A DNA stretch of 64,000 nt from Zizania palustris (GCA_019279435.1 JAAALK010000081.1:59325318-59389317), one strand, 5' to 3'. Shown: positions 11,644-24,290, counted from the first letter of the stretch. A program made the numbers and translations. Notes: generated by a model not told the origin, from the sequence alone.

Positions 11644-12840
11644 TTATAACACATATGCATTGCCAGGAGCGATTTCGGCTATTTTGAAAGGACCTTCCCA
11701 ACTAGGTGACCATTTACCAAATTTAGGGCTCTTAGTGCCTAAGGGAAAAATTGTCTTCCAAACCAAGTCACCTACTTGAAATGATTTCAGTTTAACCTTC
11801 TTATTGTAGGCTTTAGCTACTCTCTTTTTGTCTATTTCTATAGCTTCTAAAGCCCTCAACCTCTTACCGGTCACTTCTTCTAGATTGTCCTTCAAAAGAG
11901 TCTCATACTCGTCGACCGATAAGCCATCTTACTTTAGAACTCTTAAAGAGTCAAGATCTACTTCAATAGGTAGAACGATTTCTTGTCCATATACTAACTC
12001 ATATGGACTATCATTGGTAGCACCGTGCTTTGCAATTCTACAAGCCCATAATGCCTCAGAAAGCACTTCATGCCACCTCTTGGGGAACTCTTCGATTTTC
12101 CTCTTAATGAGCTTATTCACAGTTTTATTACTAGACTCGGCCTGACCATTGGCCTAAGCATAGTATGGCGAAGAGTTTATTAGCTTAATACCATAAAATT
12201 CGGCAAAATCTCTCACTTCTTTAGAAACAAATGAACTACCTTGATCTGTAGTGAGCGTTTGAGGAATACCAAATCTATGTATAATGTGCTTCAAGATAAA
12301 ATCAATTACCTCGTTGTGAGTCATATTATTGAGAGGCACGGCTTCAGTCTATTTGGTGAAAAAGTCTGTCGCCATTAACATGAACTGATGCCCTTTTGAA
12401 GAAGGAGGATAGATATGGACAATGAACTCTAAACCCCAACCTTGAAATGACCATGGCTTTATAATAGGGTTAAGAAATGAAGCAGTAGCTAGCTGAATAT
12501 TTCCAAACTTTTAGCATGCTTCACACCCTCTATAATATCTAAAACAATCCTCAGTCATAGTCGGCCAGTAGAAGCCTGCTCTCTTGAGCATCCAACTCAT
12601 TTTCTGGGCCGACTAATGAGTGCCACAAAGCCCTTCATGGACTTCTCCCATAGCTATCTGGGATCGTTCATCATCTAAACACTTCAAAAGTACTCCATCA
12701 ATAGTCCTGCAATACAATATATCATCTAGCAACACAAATTTAAACGCTTGTCACCGAACTTTCCGATCAACCCTTTGACTAGGGTCTCTTAAATACTGGA
12801 CGATTGGAATTCTCCAATCGCTCTTATGGACCTCCGAAGG
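11644..12840 (-). pseudogene. A integrase
   Basis: Broken into three open stretches: 12339-12154 (TTDQGSSFVSKEV, second catalytic Asp), 12120-11929 (ALWACRIAKHG, YELVYGQEI) and 11895-11644 (C-terminal GPFKIAEI with WKTIFPLG). The zinc-binding HHCC part is recognisable but broken around 12480-12700. The intact version of the same region is best seen in element C. Integration function is lost here. Confidence 0.85.
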
Positions 12841-13184
12841 GTTTGTTGACTCCTTCCCTAGAGTGATGTCTAAGCTACTGATTTTGGAGTGCCCCCCAAG
12901 CCTTTCCTGATCCTGCCAAAGTCTTATTGGGTCGACCGTACGGAGCCAGTCAGTCTAAGCCGTCCACCGGAGGGTTTTGGCTCCCGAAGGCCTCTGTCGT
13001 TCGACGGGCTTCGACGCAGGGGCTTCGGCGAGCTAGGCCCTTCACCAGACAAAGCGTCCTGGCCTGAGGGCCCCACCGCACGACACTTTCTATTGGCCGA
13101 AGGGGTCCGACCTAGAGGGTTCGGCAGGCTTCGCGCTTGCTAGAAGTTTCTGGCTTTGGTAGTGAGACTAAGCATCGACTTTTC

Positions 13185-13952
13185 CTATATAGAAAATTTA
13201 CCTCTACTGACTTGATATTCAGATGCTTGTTGAGCCAAATCATTTGCAACAGAATTGGCTTCTCTTGACACTTGAAAAATTTTGAAGTCGTCAAAAGTAG
13301 CAACTATGTGTAAGCATTTATCCAAGTAACTATTTAGAAAGCCATTAAGACATTGAGAACTCTTAGCAACTTGTTGTACTACTAACAGGGAATCACCATG
13401 CGCATGAACATGTTTAGCACCTATAGATTCTACCAATTCTAGTCCTAGTAATAAAGCCTCCTATTCGGCTTAGTTATTAGAAGAGGGAAATTGTAAACGA
13501 GCCGAGGTTTCAAAATGCATTTCACTAAGTGATATGAGAACCACTTCAATACCTTGGATACTTTTGCAAGCTGAACCATCAAAATAAAGTTTCCATGGTA
13601 CTACCTCCTTTAGAGCAACATTGTCACTCCAACTAACATCTACGTGGTGATCAACTATAAAGTTAGCAACAATTTGTCCTTTCATAGCTCTTAGGGGTTC
13701 ATAGGCCAAATCATACTCAATCAAAGTGTAAGCCCACTTCCCGATTCTTCCACTTAAAATTGGCTTTTGCAACATGTGTTTTATAACATCGGTTTGGCAA
13801 ATAACAACACATGTATTAGGGAGAAGATAGTGACGTAATTTGGTACATGCGTAGTAAAGTGATAGACATAAGCGCTCCACAAACGCGTACCTGGTTTCGG
13901 CGTCTAGCAGGCGACGGGTCAAGAATGTGATGATGTACTCTTTTCCCTCCAC
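13185..13952 (-). pseudogene. A RNase H region (both RNase H domains)
   Basis: Open stretch 13952-13470 carries the degenerate first RNase H/connection (RYAFVERLCLSLYYA) and the start of the Tat-type second RNase H (LYFDGSACK). Stretch 13436-13185 gives its remainder (AHGDSLLVVQQ, ANDLAQQA). A stop and frameshift separate them. The interval 12841-13184 is a Pro/Arg-rich linker to integrase with no domain I recognise. Confidence 0.82.
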
Positions 13953-13955
13953 CTC

Positions 13956-14912
13956 CTAGGTTAGCACGACCCCAATCACGCTATCTTCGGTGGCAATGTA
14001 TAGCCAAAATGGGACCCCAGCTTTTGGTGCCCTCACCACAAGTGGCGACGATAAGCACTCTTTAATCTTTTCAAAGGCATTTTGCTGACATGCCCCCCAA
14101 GTGAACTCGGCTTCATTCTTTAACCGGAGTATGGGGACAAAGGCATCAATCTTGTCAGACAAGTTAGATATAAAGCAGCGCAAATAATTCATCTTGCCTA
14201 CCAAATTCTACACATCTTTCCTGCATGTCGGCGCTGCAAAGTTTCGAATTTTCTAAAGCCTCTTAGGATCAATTTCTATACCTATTTCATGAATCATGAA
14301 TCCTAAGAACTTGCCTGCCGACACGCCAAAAGCACATTTGAGCGGGTTCATTTTTAAGCCATACTGTCGCATCCTATCAAAAGAAACTTTCAAATCAGCT
14401 AAATGGTTTCCTAGAGCATCCGATTTGACTTCAACATCATCTATGTAAACTTCTAACATAACTCCTAGCAAGTCATGAATGATTAGGTTCATAGCACGTT
14501 GATATGTAGCGCCAGCATTCTTTAAACCAAAAGTCATAACGACCCACTTGAATAAACCGACAAAACCAAGGCATCAAAAGGTTGTCTTGTAGACATCCTC
14601 TTCGGCCATAAAGATTTGATTATAACCAACATTGCCATCAAGAAAACTTAGTACCTTATGTCCTGAAGCATGTTGATTAGCATGTCGGTTATCGGCATTG
14701 GATACTCGTACTTTGGAGTGGCCTTGTTTAGATCCCTGAAATCAATACAAAATCGTATTTTGACACTCCCTTTTTTCTCTACAGGCACAATGTTAGCGAC
14801 CCATTCAGCATACCTGCATGGCCTAATAAACTCAGCCTTGAGTAGTCGCTCCACTTATTCTTTAACTCAGTCATACACGGCCAAATTAGAGCGACTAAGA
14901 GGCTGTTTATAA
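13956..14912 (-). pseudogene. A reverse transcriptase
   Basis: Fragments in different frames: 14854-14648 (ANIVPVEKKGS, FCIDFRDLNKATP), 14537-14253 (MTFGLKNAGATYQRAMN, then YIDDVEVKSD with the catalytic Asp pair), and 14204-13956 (connection region, TWGACQQNAFEKIK). Compared with C, one or more small indels break the frame. Confidence 0.87.
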
Positions 14913-15930
14913 GGCCTAAATCCAGATTTGATAGGTAGCCGATGCTCCACGAGCTCGCGGCTTAACCCCAGCACCTCGCTATACTCCCATGCGAAACAAT
15001 CGACATATGACCGAAGTAGCTTTATTACTTTAGCATTTTCATCAGGTTGTAAATGTTGGTTTACAAAAGTCGGCCTTGCGATGTTACTATCGTCTATGTC
15101 AATTTCTTCTAAAGGATCGGCCGACGTAAAACCTTGTCCTAATTTCTCTACCTCGCTAAAGTCTTCGATGGTCTCAACAATACCATCTTTAGCAAACCGA
15201 TATTGCTCTACACGAGACTTTAGCCAATCCAGATTACTCTCGCTAGACATGACTACTAATTTAGAAACGATCGTGCTACACCAGCCGACTTTACAGACAC
15301 TGGTACAAAACGTCCTCTGGACACGCTAACAAAATTGTAATATGAATGGTCTCTACCTGATAGACATTCTACTTTGTTGTGGATGGTGTCAATGGACACA
15401 TCGACGAATGCTACATGGGCCAAGGTATCTGCGGGTATGACCTCTACTTCATCACCATCCCACTAAATTAGGCATTGGTACAGAGTAGAAGGAATGCATC
15501 AGTTTGCGTGAATCTAGTCATGCCAGAGCAACACACTGTAGTTACCTTGCACGTCGATGATGAAGAAAGCCATTGGCAACGTCTTGTTGCCCTCTGTTAA
15601 CTCCATGGAGAGCATGCCTTTGGCCTCAGAACTCTCGCTGAAGTCGTTGAGCATTAAGTTGGTTTTCTTCAGGTCCCCCTCGTCCCTACAAAGTTTCTTT
15701 AATAGTAAGGCATTAGGTTAAGAGTGGCGTCACCGTCAACAAGCATTCAGGATATCAGCTTCTCGTCAATGTTACCCCTGACGTAGAGAGGCTTTAGATG
15801 GTGAGCCGAGTTTCAACTGAGCGACCTCGGCCTCATCCTGTGGAGGGAAAACTCAGCAGGCAACATGAAGCATTGATGTCCATCGCCTGGGGTGTGGGTT
15901 CCACAAAGACGGGCGAGTAGTCGTCATCGA
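14913..15930 (-). pseudogene. A protease-RT linker and protease region
   Basis: 15250-14867 is open and matches the RT N-terminal linker of C (SYVDCFAWEYSEV, LSRELVEHRLP). Upstream to about 15930, homology to the C protease (35319-35887) persists at DNA level, but the retropepsin reading frame is broken and I could not trace an intact DSG/DGG motif. Confidence 0.65.
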
Positions 15931-15969
15931 GCATGTTGTCGTCATCGTCGCTCAGACTAGGAGCCGGGT

Positions 15970-17090
15970 TTATCTCAACCGGCTTAATCCTCCATACCTG
16001 TCTCGTCGTTGGCCGAGGGAGGATTTCTCAAAGATAGCGTCTCTCACATCCTCAGCTTCCTTTTCGCACATCTCCTGTGCCCGTAGGCATTGTAGATGTC
16101 TCTTCTGTGATTTGGACATACCTAGAGGTGCCCAAGATGGTCGTGGCTTGGTACCAGGTGCCACTGCCTTGTTCTTGTTATTTTTAGCCAAAGGGGTACT
16201 AGCCAGCTCAGCCTCGCATGTTTCATAATCGGGGGGCCTTCCCTGTGGACCTTGCCAATCGGACCAGCCTTGTTCGACCGATCAGACCATGCTCTGACAT
16301 GGGCTTCGGCCGGGGTAGGAGACTTACCTCTGTTGGGCTTCGGTGATGGGGCCTTCAGGATTGGGACTTCCTATGACCCTATTCTGACTGTGATAGCTTT
16401 GGATTCCATGCCCTTTGCCTCTTCACATTCATCTCTTTGGGCTTCATCATGCGTCAGTCGATTCAGAGGTACCACGGACAGCCTGTGGATTATGCACCCC
16501 TCCGCTGTGTCTGTTTGTCCCTGCCAGTTATAATACTCCGAACGAAAACAAGGAGCCGTGTTATGTTGCGGTGGGTGCTCTGATTCTGATACATACGGAG
16601 CCCATTGGGTCCCCGCCTAGTTGTATGGCGGGGGCATCGGTGGCTCCAGTGGCTTCGCCCACTATGAGCTGAACCCATTAGCAGGAGGGGGGTTCCGCTA
16701 GGTTGATGGTACCTTGGACCATATCAACGAGGGGTCCTGCCAGGCTGGAGGTACATTCGGCTAGTGCAGGCCGAAGCCTCCTGTCGGAGGATTCGTCCAG
16801 AGCAGAGCTGGGTTTGGCCATTGAGGGCCAAACTTGTTCTGCGTGTTGATCGACCACTGGTGTGCGAGGCCACTGTACGGAGGGTTCGGCCACTAGGGTA
16901 GGAGGCCACCATAGGGGGTGTTAGGCCACTGTGGCCCGAAATCCTCATGCGGAGGGTTCAACCACTATGGTCCGAAGCCACCGGGTGGATGGTTCGGCCA
17001 CTTTGGTCCGAAGCCACCCTCCGACTGCTTTGGCCCCTTCGGTTGACTTAACCTTTTGGCGTGGGGGCCTATTTCCTTAGCCTTTCTTTG
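15970..17090 (-). pseudogene. A gag C-terminal region with FGPxWPNPP repeats
   Basis: 16191-15970 is open (KPRPSWAPLGMSKSQKR), matching C at 36101-36260. From about 16690 to 17040 the element strand encodes a run of Pro/Gly/Trp repeats of the form FGPxWPNPPxGG, interrupted by stops. The equivalent stretch in C is at about 36770-37070. No enzyme domain is recognised; this is the low-complexity tail of Tat gag. Confidence 0.7.
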
Positions 17091-17108
17091 GTGTTTACTT
17101 ATCAACAT

Positions 17109-19125
17109 CTAATATGTTACCTTCGGCTTCTTGCGAGCCCTAGCCAAAGGAGATGTGCTAACATTCCGTTTCCACACTCCTACTTCAGGGTTCTTAGGTA
17201 CTAGTGTCCATGTGCGTGATTCTCCAATCACAAACACTTTCCCCTTAGTTGACTCGGCCTGTTCTGGCCGAATCAGCACTCTCTTTTCATTGAGATCGAT
17301 GGTGTTCATGGGAAAGGGGTCTTTGTCCAGCTTCATCTTTGGACTGTGGTCTATCTTCAATCGTCATTCCTTTATGGCTGATTGAAGCTATCGACGAAAA
17401 ACATTGCAGTCGTTAGTATAATGCGAATTCGAATCATGCCACTCACAGTATGGGTATTTCATTAGCTCGTCAGCAGATGGAATGACTTTGCGTTTAGTCA
17501 ACCTGAGAAGCTGGTTCTTCAAGGGGAAATCAAATATTTTATCACACTTAGTTATATCAAACGAGTACTTGACTTCGCTAGGCCGATTCTTGGTGTGAGA
17601 CGGCCGTAACTCGGAGCAAGTAACAGGCTTACTCTTAGCGTTCCAAACCCATTCGACCATGTACATGTCAGCTGAATCTTCTTCTTCCTCTGATTCTTCC
17701 TCGTTGGAGTGTTCCATGATGTGGACTTCAGCCCTAGGCTTGTTAAATGACTTAATAAACTTTTTATCTTTAGCTCAACCTTCCTGGACCAGAGCATATT
17801 GCAAGACTTGGCTAACTTCTAAAAAGTGCTGGTTGTCTAGTATCTCCTTAATCTCAGAACACAACCAACTAAAAGCCAGATCCGCCAAATCCCTCTCTGA
17901 AATATTAAGACTAAAACATCGATTTATAGTATCTCAAAAACACTTGATATACTTAGAGACACTCTCGCTAGATTTTTGCCTAACCGATGTTAAGTGTGAA
18001 AGCCTAAGTTCTGTTTCGCCTGTGTAAAAGTAGTCGTGGAATTTTTGCTCTAATTCAGCCCATGTTTGGATAGAGTTTGGCGGGAGCACCGAAAACCAAG
18101 TGAAAGCAGTGCTGGATAGCGAGAGAGAAAATAGTCTAAGTTTTAAAGCGTCTGACCCACTAGCTTCTCCACACTATGCTAAAAATTGACTAACATGCTC
18201 TAGTGTGGTTTTGTTGCCCTCACCGTCGAACTTGGTGAATTCAGGGACTCTATAGCCACGAGGGTAAGGTATTGTATCGAAATGATCGGGGTATGACTTT
18301 CGATAAACCCTAGCTTGACCCCTAGGTACGAAACTAGTGCACTCCCTAAACAGTGCGCGGATCCGCTTCTCAATGTCATCCTGACCTACTGGCTATGCGC
18401 GTCTCTCATGCGGGGGCATGACACGCAGCGGGATGTCGGCATGTCATCCATGGGTTTCCTCCTCATGCGCTAACTGTACGACGTGTTCGGGCCTATGCGC
18501 TTGTGCATGTTGCGTGGGCAAAGCTGGCGCCTGTGTAGGTGGAGGCGGCATGTGGTGAGCAGTGCTTACTTGGCCGTAAGCAAAATGATTGGTCTTGGCC
18601 ATGGATATCGAGGCCGGATACGTAATGGTTTTTCCAGTACTACCGTCAGTTCAGCTGTAAAATGTGATTCATCGGAGGTATACTAGTAATAGGAGCTAGA
18701 GGTATGGCCTTGGTAAAGCTGAACCTTCTAAGCGTCGCCTCTACTTGAGAGCTAACTACCGAATCTAAACAGTTGGCTAGCGAAGCGCTAACGACTTGAT
18801 CTACTGATGTGGCTATCTTCTGCTCAATCTCTAAAGAAGATAAACAAGACGATACTGGTGTTACCTAGATCCGAGCGAGGTCGGGGACGTTGCCGTCGTG
18901 CTTGATGAAGCCTGCGCGTGTCTTGACGTAGGTCCCAAGCATGAGGTCTTGGAGTGCCTTCATCTTTGCCTCGATCTCTGCTCAATCTTCTGCAGGAATA
19001 TCTTCAAGGGTGGGCTTCATGATATTGCGGTTGTCGATATCCGTGCCTCCCATGTGGTCCATCGGCAACATAGACGTAGTAGTCGTTGTAGATGTGTCGG
19101 TGGCTGATGTAGATGTACCCGTCAT
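17109..19125 (-). pseudogene. A gag
   Basis: Inferred start ATG at 19123-19125 (MTGTSTSATDTSTTTTT), just downstream of the primer site and matching the start of C gag at 39805. The Ser/Thr-rich N-terminus is followed by the retrotransposon gag helical region around 17780-18320, broken by stops. Next comes 17717-17388 with an acidic run (EEESEEEEDS) and a zinc-knuckle-like CEWHDSNSHYTNDC. 17360-17109 is a basic tail. Several nonsense and frameshift changes. Confidence 0.82.
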
Positions 19126-19138
19126 GTTGGCATAGCCT

Positions 19139-19156
19139 TCCCTAGTGTAGTCGCCA
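19139..19156 (-). promoter_or_regulatory. Primer-binding site of A (tRNA-Arg type)
   Basis: Element strand reads TGGCGACTACACTAGGGA, seven bases from the LTR end. The plant Ogre/Tat consensus as I know it, complementary to tRNA-Arg, is TGGCGACTCCACTGGGGA, so two bases differ. The same site in C is at about 39819-39836. Confidence 0.82.
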
Positions 19157-19163
19157 AAAAGTG

Positions 19164-20404
19164 TGTTGACACGAAAACATGCCCCCACACTTCGGTCAGT
19201 TCGACGAACCAAAAGTGTGCAGATACTTAGGAACGAGCCTTAGCGTAACACAACACCGACGTCACCTTCTGACTACCATTAACCGTGGCAAGGGGTGTGG
19301 AGTCACTAGGTAATCAGATCACACAGAAATAATCCAATTAGGCGAAAAGAAATATATTAAACAGAATGAATTAGTAAGCCAAGCGGAGCCTGCCTCATCC
19401 GAAGCGTCCTCCCAAAGGGTTCCTTCAGCATTCGGACTGATTTGACCAGAGACGGGCTCCAAATAGATATCGATGCGACAATCACCTTTGAACAGCGGGG
19501 TTCGGCGCGAAGTCTCTAACATGATAAAATAGCTCGAACGCAACGCGCTAGCTTGACTTCGTCTAACGCGGGGTACGAACTTAACGAAGCCTGTCGTGAC
19601 GAAGCCTGTTGTGAAGTGTGCTGGCGTGCAGGACTCGGTCAGACCGACAACAGCGTGACGGTTCGGCACGGGTAGTCGAAGTAGTAATCCCGCCGAGGGG
19701 TGTTCTGGCAGCCACTGAAACCACTCTATTGGCTCCAGACACCTCCGGCGAAGGGGCTCTGAGCGTGGAAACTTGCAACAAGACAGAGATCAAGTGCCAA
19801 TTCGGCCTAGAGACCAAATTCTACTAAGTGTTGCACTAGGGAGCGAAGGTAGCGATATGTTATGCAGATTAGAGGATACTTCAAAGGTGAAGTAACAAGG
19901 CGATAGCAATCTATTACGTAGATTAACGGATACTTCAGATGCAAAGTAACAACGATTACCACTATTCCAAAGTGACCATCAAAGGGCTTCTAGGCAAACC
20001 CACGAAGGTTGCAAAAACGTAAAGGTAAAAGTACGGTTCAAAGCTAGGTCTTTGTGTCGATTTGTGTTGGGGGGTTTATGAATCGGCCTCACACTTATAT
20101 TTATAGGGTCTAGACTTCTAATCTCTAACCCTAATCTGGTAGGATTCAGCCTAACCACACGTAGGGATAAAACTTAGCTAGAATCGGACTCAACTCTATT
20201 TCTGATTTCCTGCCTGAAGTGGGCCTTCAGCCAGGCCCGCCGAAGCCTGTTCCTTGGGCCGAAGCTTCGGCGAGGTGGGCCTCTGAAGTCCTTCAGGCCG
20301 AAGGTATCAGGCTCGCTGGAAGCTTCCGTAGCCCATAGCTCAATGGGCCTTCGACCCTATAGGGCTTCAGCCTAGACCAAGACATGTGTATTTTGCTATC
20401 AACA
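19164..20404 (-). repeat. 5' LTR of A
   Basis: 1,241 bp, TG...CA, followed by the CCACC duplication. TATA-like box at 20095-20104. GAAGCTTC palindromes at 20261-20268 and 20319-20326 lie upstream of the TATA on the element strand. Length and sequence differences from the 3' LTR indicate an old insertion. Confidence 0.93.
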
Positions 20405-20741
20405 CCACCATTGCTAGGGTTCAGGGTTTGCTTATATTAATTTTCTATCGCAGTTTCACCGTGAATCGGTTTGTGAAACCCCAACTTCAATTTTTTCACT
20501 ATTATCTGCAATTTCAGATCACGTTTTCAATTTCTTGCTTTTGTTCTCGATTCGCAGGCAGGGATAAGCTTTCTTGTTGAGATCAATTATGTTTGCGCGT
20601 GGTTGATAACCAACCGAGTCGTGGTGTAGTGATTGCTTGTTTTGGGTCAGTACTGATCAAAAGCTAGATCATCAATGTCGAGATCTCCACAAATCGTGTT
20701 TACCCTCCTAACGGAAGATCGGGCACCCCCATTCGCTATCA
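20405..20741 (+). repeat. 5' LTR of H, right piece
   Basis: Resumes after element A (first 5 bp are the duplicated CCACC) and ends GCTATCA at 20741. Joined with 9491-10126 minus the duplicated bases it gives an LTR of about 970 bp, close to the 924 bp of solo LTR K, with a similar end sequence (GATCGGG..CCCCC). Confidence 0.75.
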
Positions 20742-20743
20742 AG

Positions 20744-20758
20744 TGTATTACAGTCCAG
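20744..20758 (+). promoter_or_regulatory. Degenerate initiator-Met primer-binding site of H
   Basis: TGTATTACAGTCCAG directly after the LTR end. The standard gypsy site is TGGTATCAGAGCCAG; one base loss and a few changes explain the difference, and the flanking AGATTACC also fits. It is mutated beyond likely use. Confidence 0.6.
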
Positions 20759-21656
20759 ATTACCCGTCAGGTATCTTTGCATCCCTTAGATCGTTCTTCG
20801 TTTTTGTCCCAGAACTCCAAAAAAAAACCACAAAAAATAGACATCTAGAGCAAATCACCCTCATCGTTCTAGTGTTTCAATCCTTTGCAATTTCGTCACA
20901 ATGTCGTATTGCTGAGTTTTGATCCATAGTCGACATCGGGTTGCTAGTTTTGAGTTGTGTTCTTGGTCTCGAGTCATAGCCCTAAATCTTGTTTATGCCT
21001 GGGATATCTGAGCCCAACCCTAAACCCTACTCGGAGTCAGGCTGGTGTTACTTCGGTCAGAAAAGCGGAGTTTTAATGGTTCTTGTGTTTATCTGCTACT
21101 CTATCTTCTTCCTTCTTGTTGCCTCCTTGGGTAAATTTTGTTTAAGCAAAAACTCAGTAAGTTCAAAAAAAGAGAAAAGAAGAAAAGAGGATAAAAAGAA
21201 GAATGCGGAGAGGAAGTAGGTCTAAAAAAGGTCTCAAAAACAAGGTTGAGAAAATAGTGAGAAAGAAGAAATGAAAGTTATCCTTGGTTTGAGTCTATTT
21301 CTGTGCTTAGACTAGTTTCTAGGAGCACCATTAGACTAGCAACCAAGACAAGTATTGTGGATTATTATTGAGCTTTACTAACTGTCGTTGAACTGTGCTA
21401 ATCCTTGCTACCAAAGAAATAGTCTTCCAAGCTCCACCTTTCTTTAGATCAGTACAAATTCTAGCCGGTAGTCGCTACACTCATGACTTCAATGGTATCA
21501 TGCGCAAGCCAACCGGTTTTACCACTTGCTACAATTGGTAAGAACTTTGCAAGAGCTTGGTTAAATGCTTGAGTGTGAGCGACTCCACATCATAGTAGTT
21601 CGTAGGGAACTAACGCACTTGTAAGTTTCTTGGTGTCTTGTTTGTTCTCACTAAAC
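20759..21656 (+). other. Untranslated leader of H
   Basis: About 900 bases with no supportable gene; a purine-rich stretch (about 21175-21290) and short shadow ORFs only. Its position between primer site and gag fits the long leader of Tekay-like elements. Confidence 0.6.
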
Positions 21657-22318
21657 ATGTCAGGATCACCAAACCAAGACGATGGGAACAAATGTGTGTC
21701 CAAGAATGAACATGGACAACTGCTGCAAGAACTCAATGCGAACATTGTTAAGAGCAATAAGGACAATAAGCACCGAATGAAGAGGATAGAGAGGAGCATT
21801 GCCGCCATCGTCACCAGAATGGAGAACTTAGAAAGGCAGCCACCCCCACCGAACAACGAAGACGAGGAGATCGATGCCGATGGCATTAATCAATAAGAAT
21901 ATGTACAACCCCTCTCTTGAGAACCTCCTCGTCCATGACAACCACGTCAACCAGGTATGGGAGGAAACAATGACCCAAATCCCCGTGTCGATAATTCTTT
22001 TGCCAAAATTAAGTTTAGCATGCCATTGTTCTCAGGGTTCTATGATGCTAAGGTATACCTGAATTGGGAGATGACAGTAGAACAAAAATTCAACTCCCAT
22101 CTTGTCCCAGAAACTCATAGAGTTAGACAAGCCACCGGTGATTTCACTGATTTTGCAATTATTTGGTGGAATGAACTAGCAAACGTTGGCTTAGTGCTAG
22201 ACACTTGAGATGGATTAAAGAGGGCTATGCGAGGTAAATTTGTTCCCACTACCTTCAAACGTGACTTACTCCAAAAATTACAATGGTTAAATTAGGGAAT
22301 CAAATTAGTAGAAGAATA
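21657..22318 (+). pseudogene. H gag (truncated)
   Basis: Start ATG at 21657 (MSGSPNQDDG), chosen because a charged, coiled-coil-like N-terminus follows (residues 20-65, KHRMKRIERSIAAIVTRMEN). A stop at 21894-21896 and further stops interrupt it. The capsid-like region returns at about 21957-22208 (AKIKFSMPLFSGFYDAKVYL, DFAIIWWNEL), as in plant chromovirus gag. The frame is cut at 22318 by SIRE1. Confidence 0.8.
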
Positions 22319-24290
22319 TGTTGGACCGAAAGGGGCGACCAGTCGGGGGGTTGAATGGGAGCTTTTAAAAATTCATGCAAAAAATAGCCTTCTATTTTCA
22401 AAACAGTCTCCTGTGGAATAGGCTTCAAACACACCCCTCAGAGGTCTGGTTCGGAGGTATTCTACAGCTCCGAAACTAGGCTTCGCAAAGAGTAAAAGTT
22501 CGAAGTCAAGAGGACTTCGCTCTCATAAAAACCCCAAAACACTTCTGCTAGGATAGTGCAAGCTCCGCACACTAGGTGCATTCGAGCAGGCTTCGCAGTT
22601 CACACTTCGTAGGAGTAAGTTTCCCTTAGTGGGCTTCGAACAGATACTCAGCACTAGCAACTAGTACTAGACTTCGTATTTCGAAGGGGAGACAATAGAC
22701 AGAATAGACTACACTGAGGAAAGAAAAAGGCCTCGAGCACAACTCTACTCAGTGCTTCGCTAGTAAACAGAGAGGGGTTGCCTCAGTTTACACATAGAGA
22801 ACACAGACTGAACAACACACACTTCGCATGCACAAATCACTAAAACCCTTCTCTAGAAAAGAAACAGAGAACAAACACAGGCCAGAAAAGAACGAAGTGT
22901 AACTCAGAGAAATCAACACATGTGCAAAACAAAGATACAAGTTCAAGCAACACATGAAGAACAGAATGTAAATTTCATTACATGAACCGAGAACACAAAA
23001 GACACACAGGACTGAGTACATGGGTGGTGGCTAGCTCTTGAGTTCTAAAAATGGTTGCACACCGTGTATTTTTAGACCTAGCCAGCCTTCACTATTTATG
23101 GACACTATTCAGCCCTATGAATAGACTACTCTACCCCTAGGGTTTACACTGTTTTTGTCTCAGCAAGACAAGGGGGTACAGATGGTAGTCTACTTTTCTA
23201 GAGGCTTCTTTTGTCAACTTTGCAGAGGAGACATCATCAGCTTTTGCAGAGCAGACACGATCAACCTTTTCACATTTGGAGTCTTCTGAAGCCCCCTTCG
23301 CACACGAGGTGTGCAATAGCTTCGGCGACAAGTCTGAACCCGTAGGCCTTCGTTTCACCGAAGTCAGCCTTCGATACACTGACGGTTTTGAGCTGAAGCT
23401 GTCAAAGCTCTTGAGCCTTCACACCATCCCCTTCGGAGTGGACCATTATGGCTACACAACTATTCCCAGCTCAAACTCCGTCAGTCCGTGTACCAAAGCC
23501 ATGCTTGGACGAAGTACCTCAAGTTAGCCACACTCCGACGCCACACCTTTGAAGTACCTTCTCCACCTTCCGAAGTCCCTCCGTCCAAGGCCTCCGCATG
23601 AAGCATATCCATAAGAACCCCTTCGCAGTGTCTCAGCCCTGAGCACACTCTACGAAGACCCTTATCTAAACCATGCCTTTGATGCACCTTGACTTCCGAG
23701 AACTTCGATAGGTGTTCCTTCGAGTGACTCCATCGAGAGCACACTTCGAACGTCTTGCCTCAATGCTGAGGACTTCGTCCACCATACTCCGAAGTTACTT
23801 CTTTCGGAGCACCCTTCGAAGTGCCTCGCCTTTGAGGACCTCGCCTTGGGGTACCTTCAGCCCTAGCCACCCTCTGCACTTTCTGTCTTTGCCTGGCGCA
23901 CCTTGACCCGAGGACCAACCTCGACCCCTCGTAGCCTTTGTGACTGATCTCCCCGCTCGCCTAGCACCAAGCCTCCTGCTTGACCTAGGTTCGCTCGCTG
24001 CAAACCATCCGTTGCCTCCGAAGTCACCTACACACTAGCGACAAGCAGAGAAGTGTTTCCAATATCTCAGAGACCTCTCCGATAAACAACCTTCGGTTCA
24101 TACTCCGGTGCACCACCCAAAGTATCGAGCCCTTCGGTACCATCATGTCATCGTGCTTTGCCAAACCCCTCCGACAGACACACTTTGTCACAGCTACAGC
24201 CAACTAAATCCACACCCTTCGTCGAGAAGGAAATTTGTCAATCACTCATCACAGACTTGAAACCAAGGAACATTTCCACTTGGTTTCTCA
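22319..24290 (-). repeat. 3' LTR of SIRE1
   Basis: 1,972 bp. The outer end TGTTGGACCGAAAGGGGCGACC is typical of SIRE LTRs and matches 60000. The inner end TTTCTCA at 24290 was set by alignment with SIRE2 (62003). TATA-like box on the element strand at 23091-23100. It is rich in CTTCG/CGAAG. ORFs on either strand here are not supported as genes. Confidence 0.82.

Larger units (their letters stand above)
10127..20404 (-). mobile_element. Complete Tat element A (tRNA-Arg primer group)
   Basis: Minus-strand gypsy element of 10.3 kb with both LTRs and a perfect 5-bp target duplication CCACC (10122-10126 and 20405-20409). Order on its own strand: 5' LTR 20404-19164, primer site, gag, protease, RT, RNase H, second RNase H, integrase, 3' LTR 11474-10127. 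All coding parts are riddled with stops and frameshifts. It is inserted in the LTR of H, 12 bp downstream of that LTR's TATA box. Confidence 0.95.
9491..22318 (+). mobile_element. Del/Tekay-like gypsy element H (5' part)
   Basis: Plus-strand chromovirus-type element. 5' LTR in two pieces (9491-10126 and 20405-20741) split by element A, then a degenerate initiator-Met tRNA primer site, a long leader and gag. At 22318 it is cut by SIRE1, so pol and the 3' LTR are not in the window. It is inserted in the PMD remnant; the left flanking 5 bp are CACAA (9486-9490). Confidence 0.8.
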
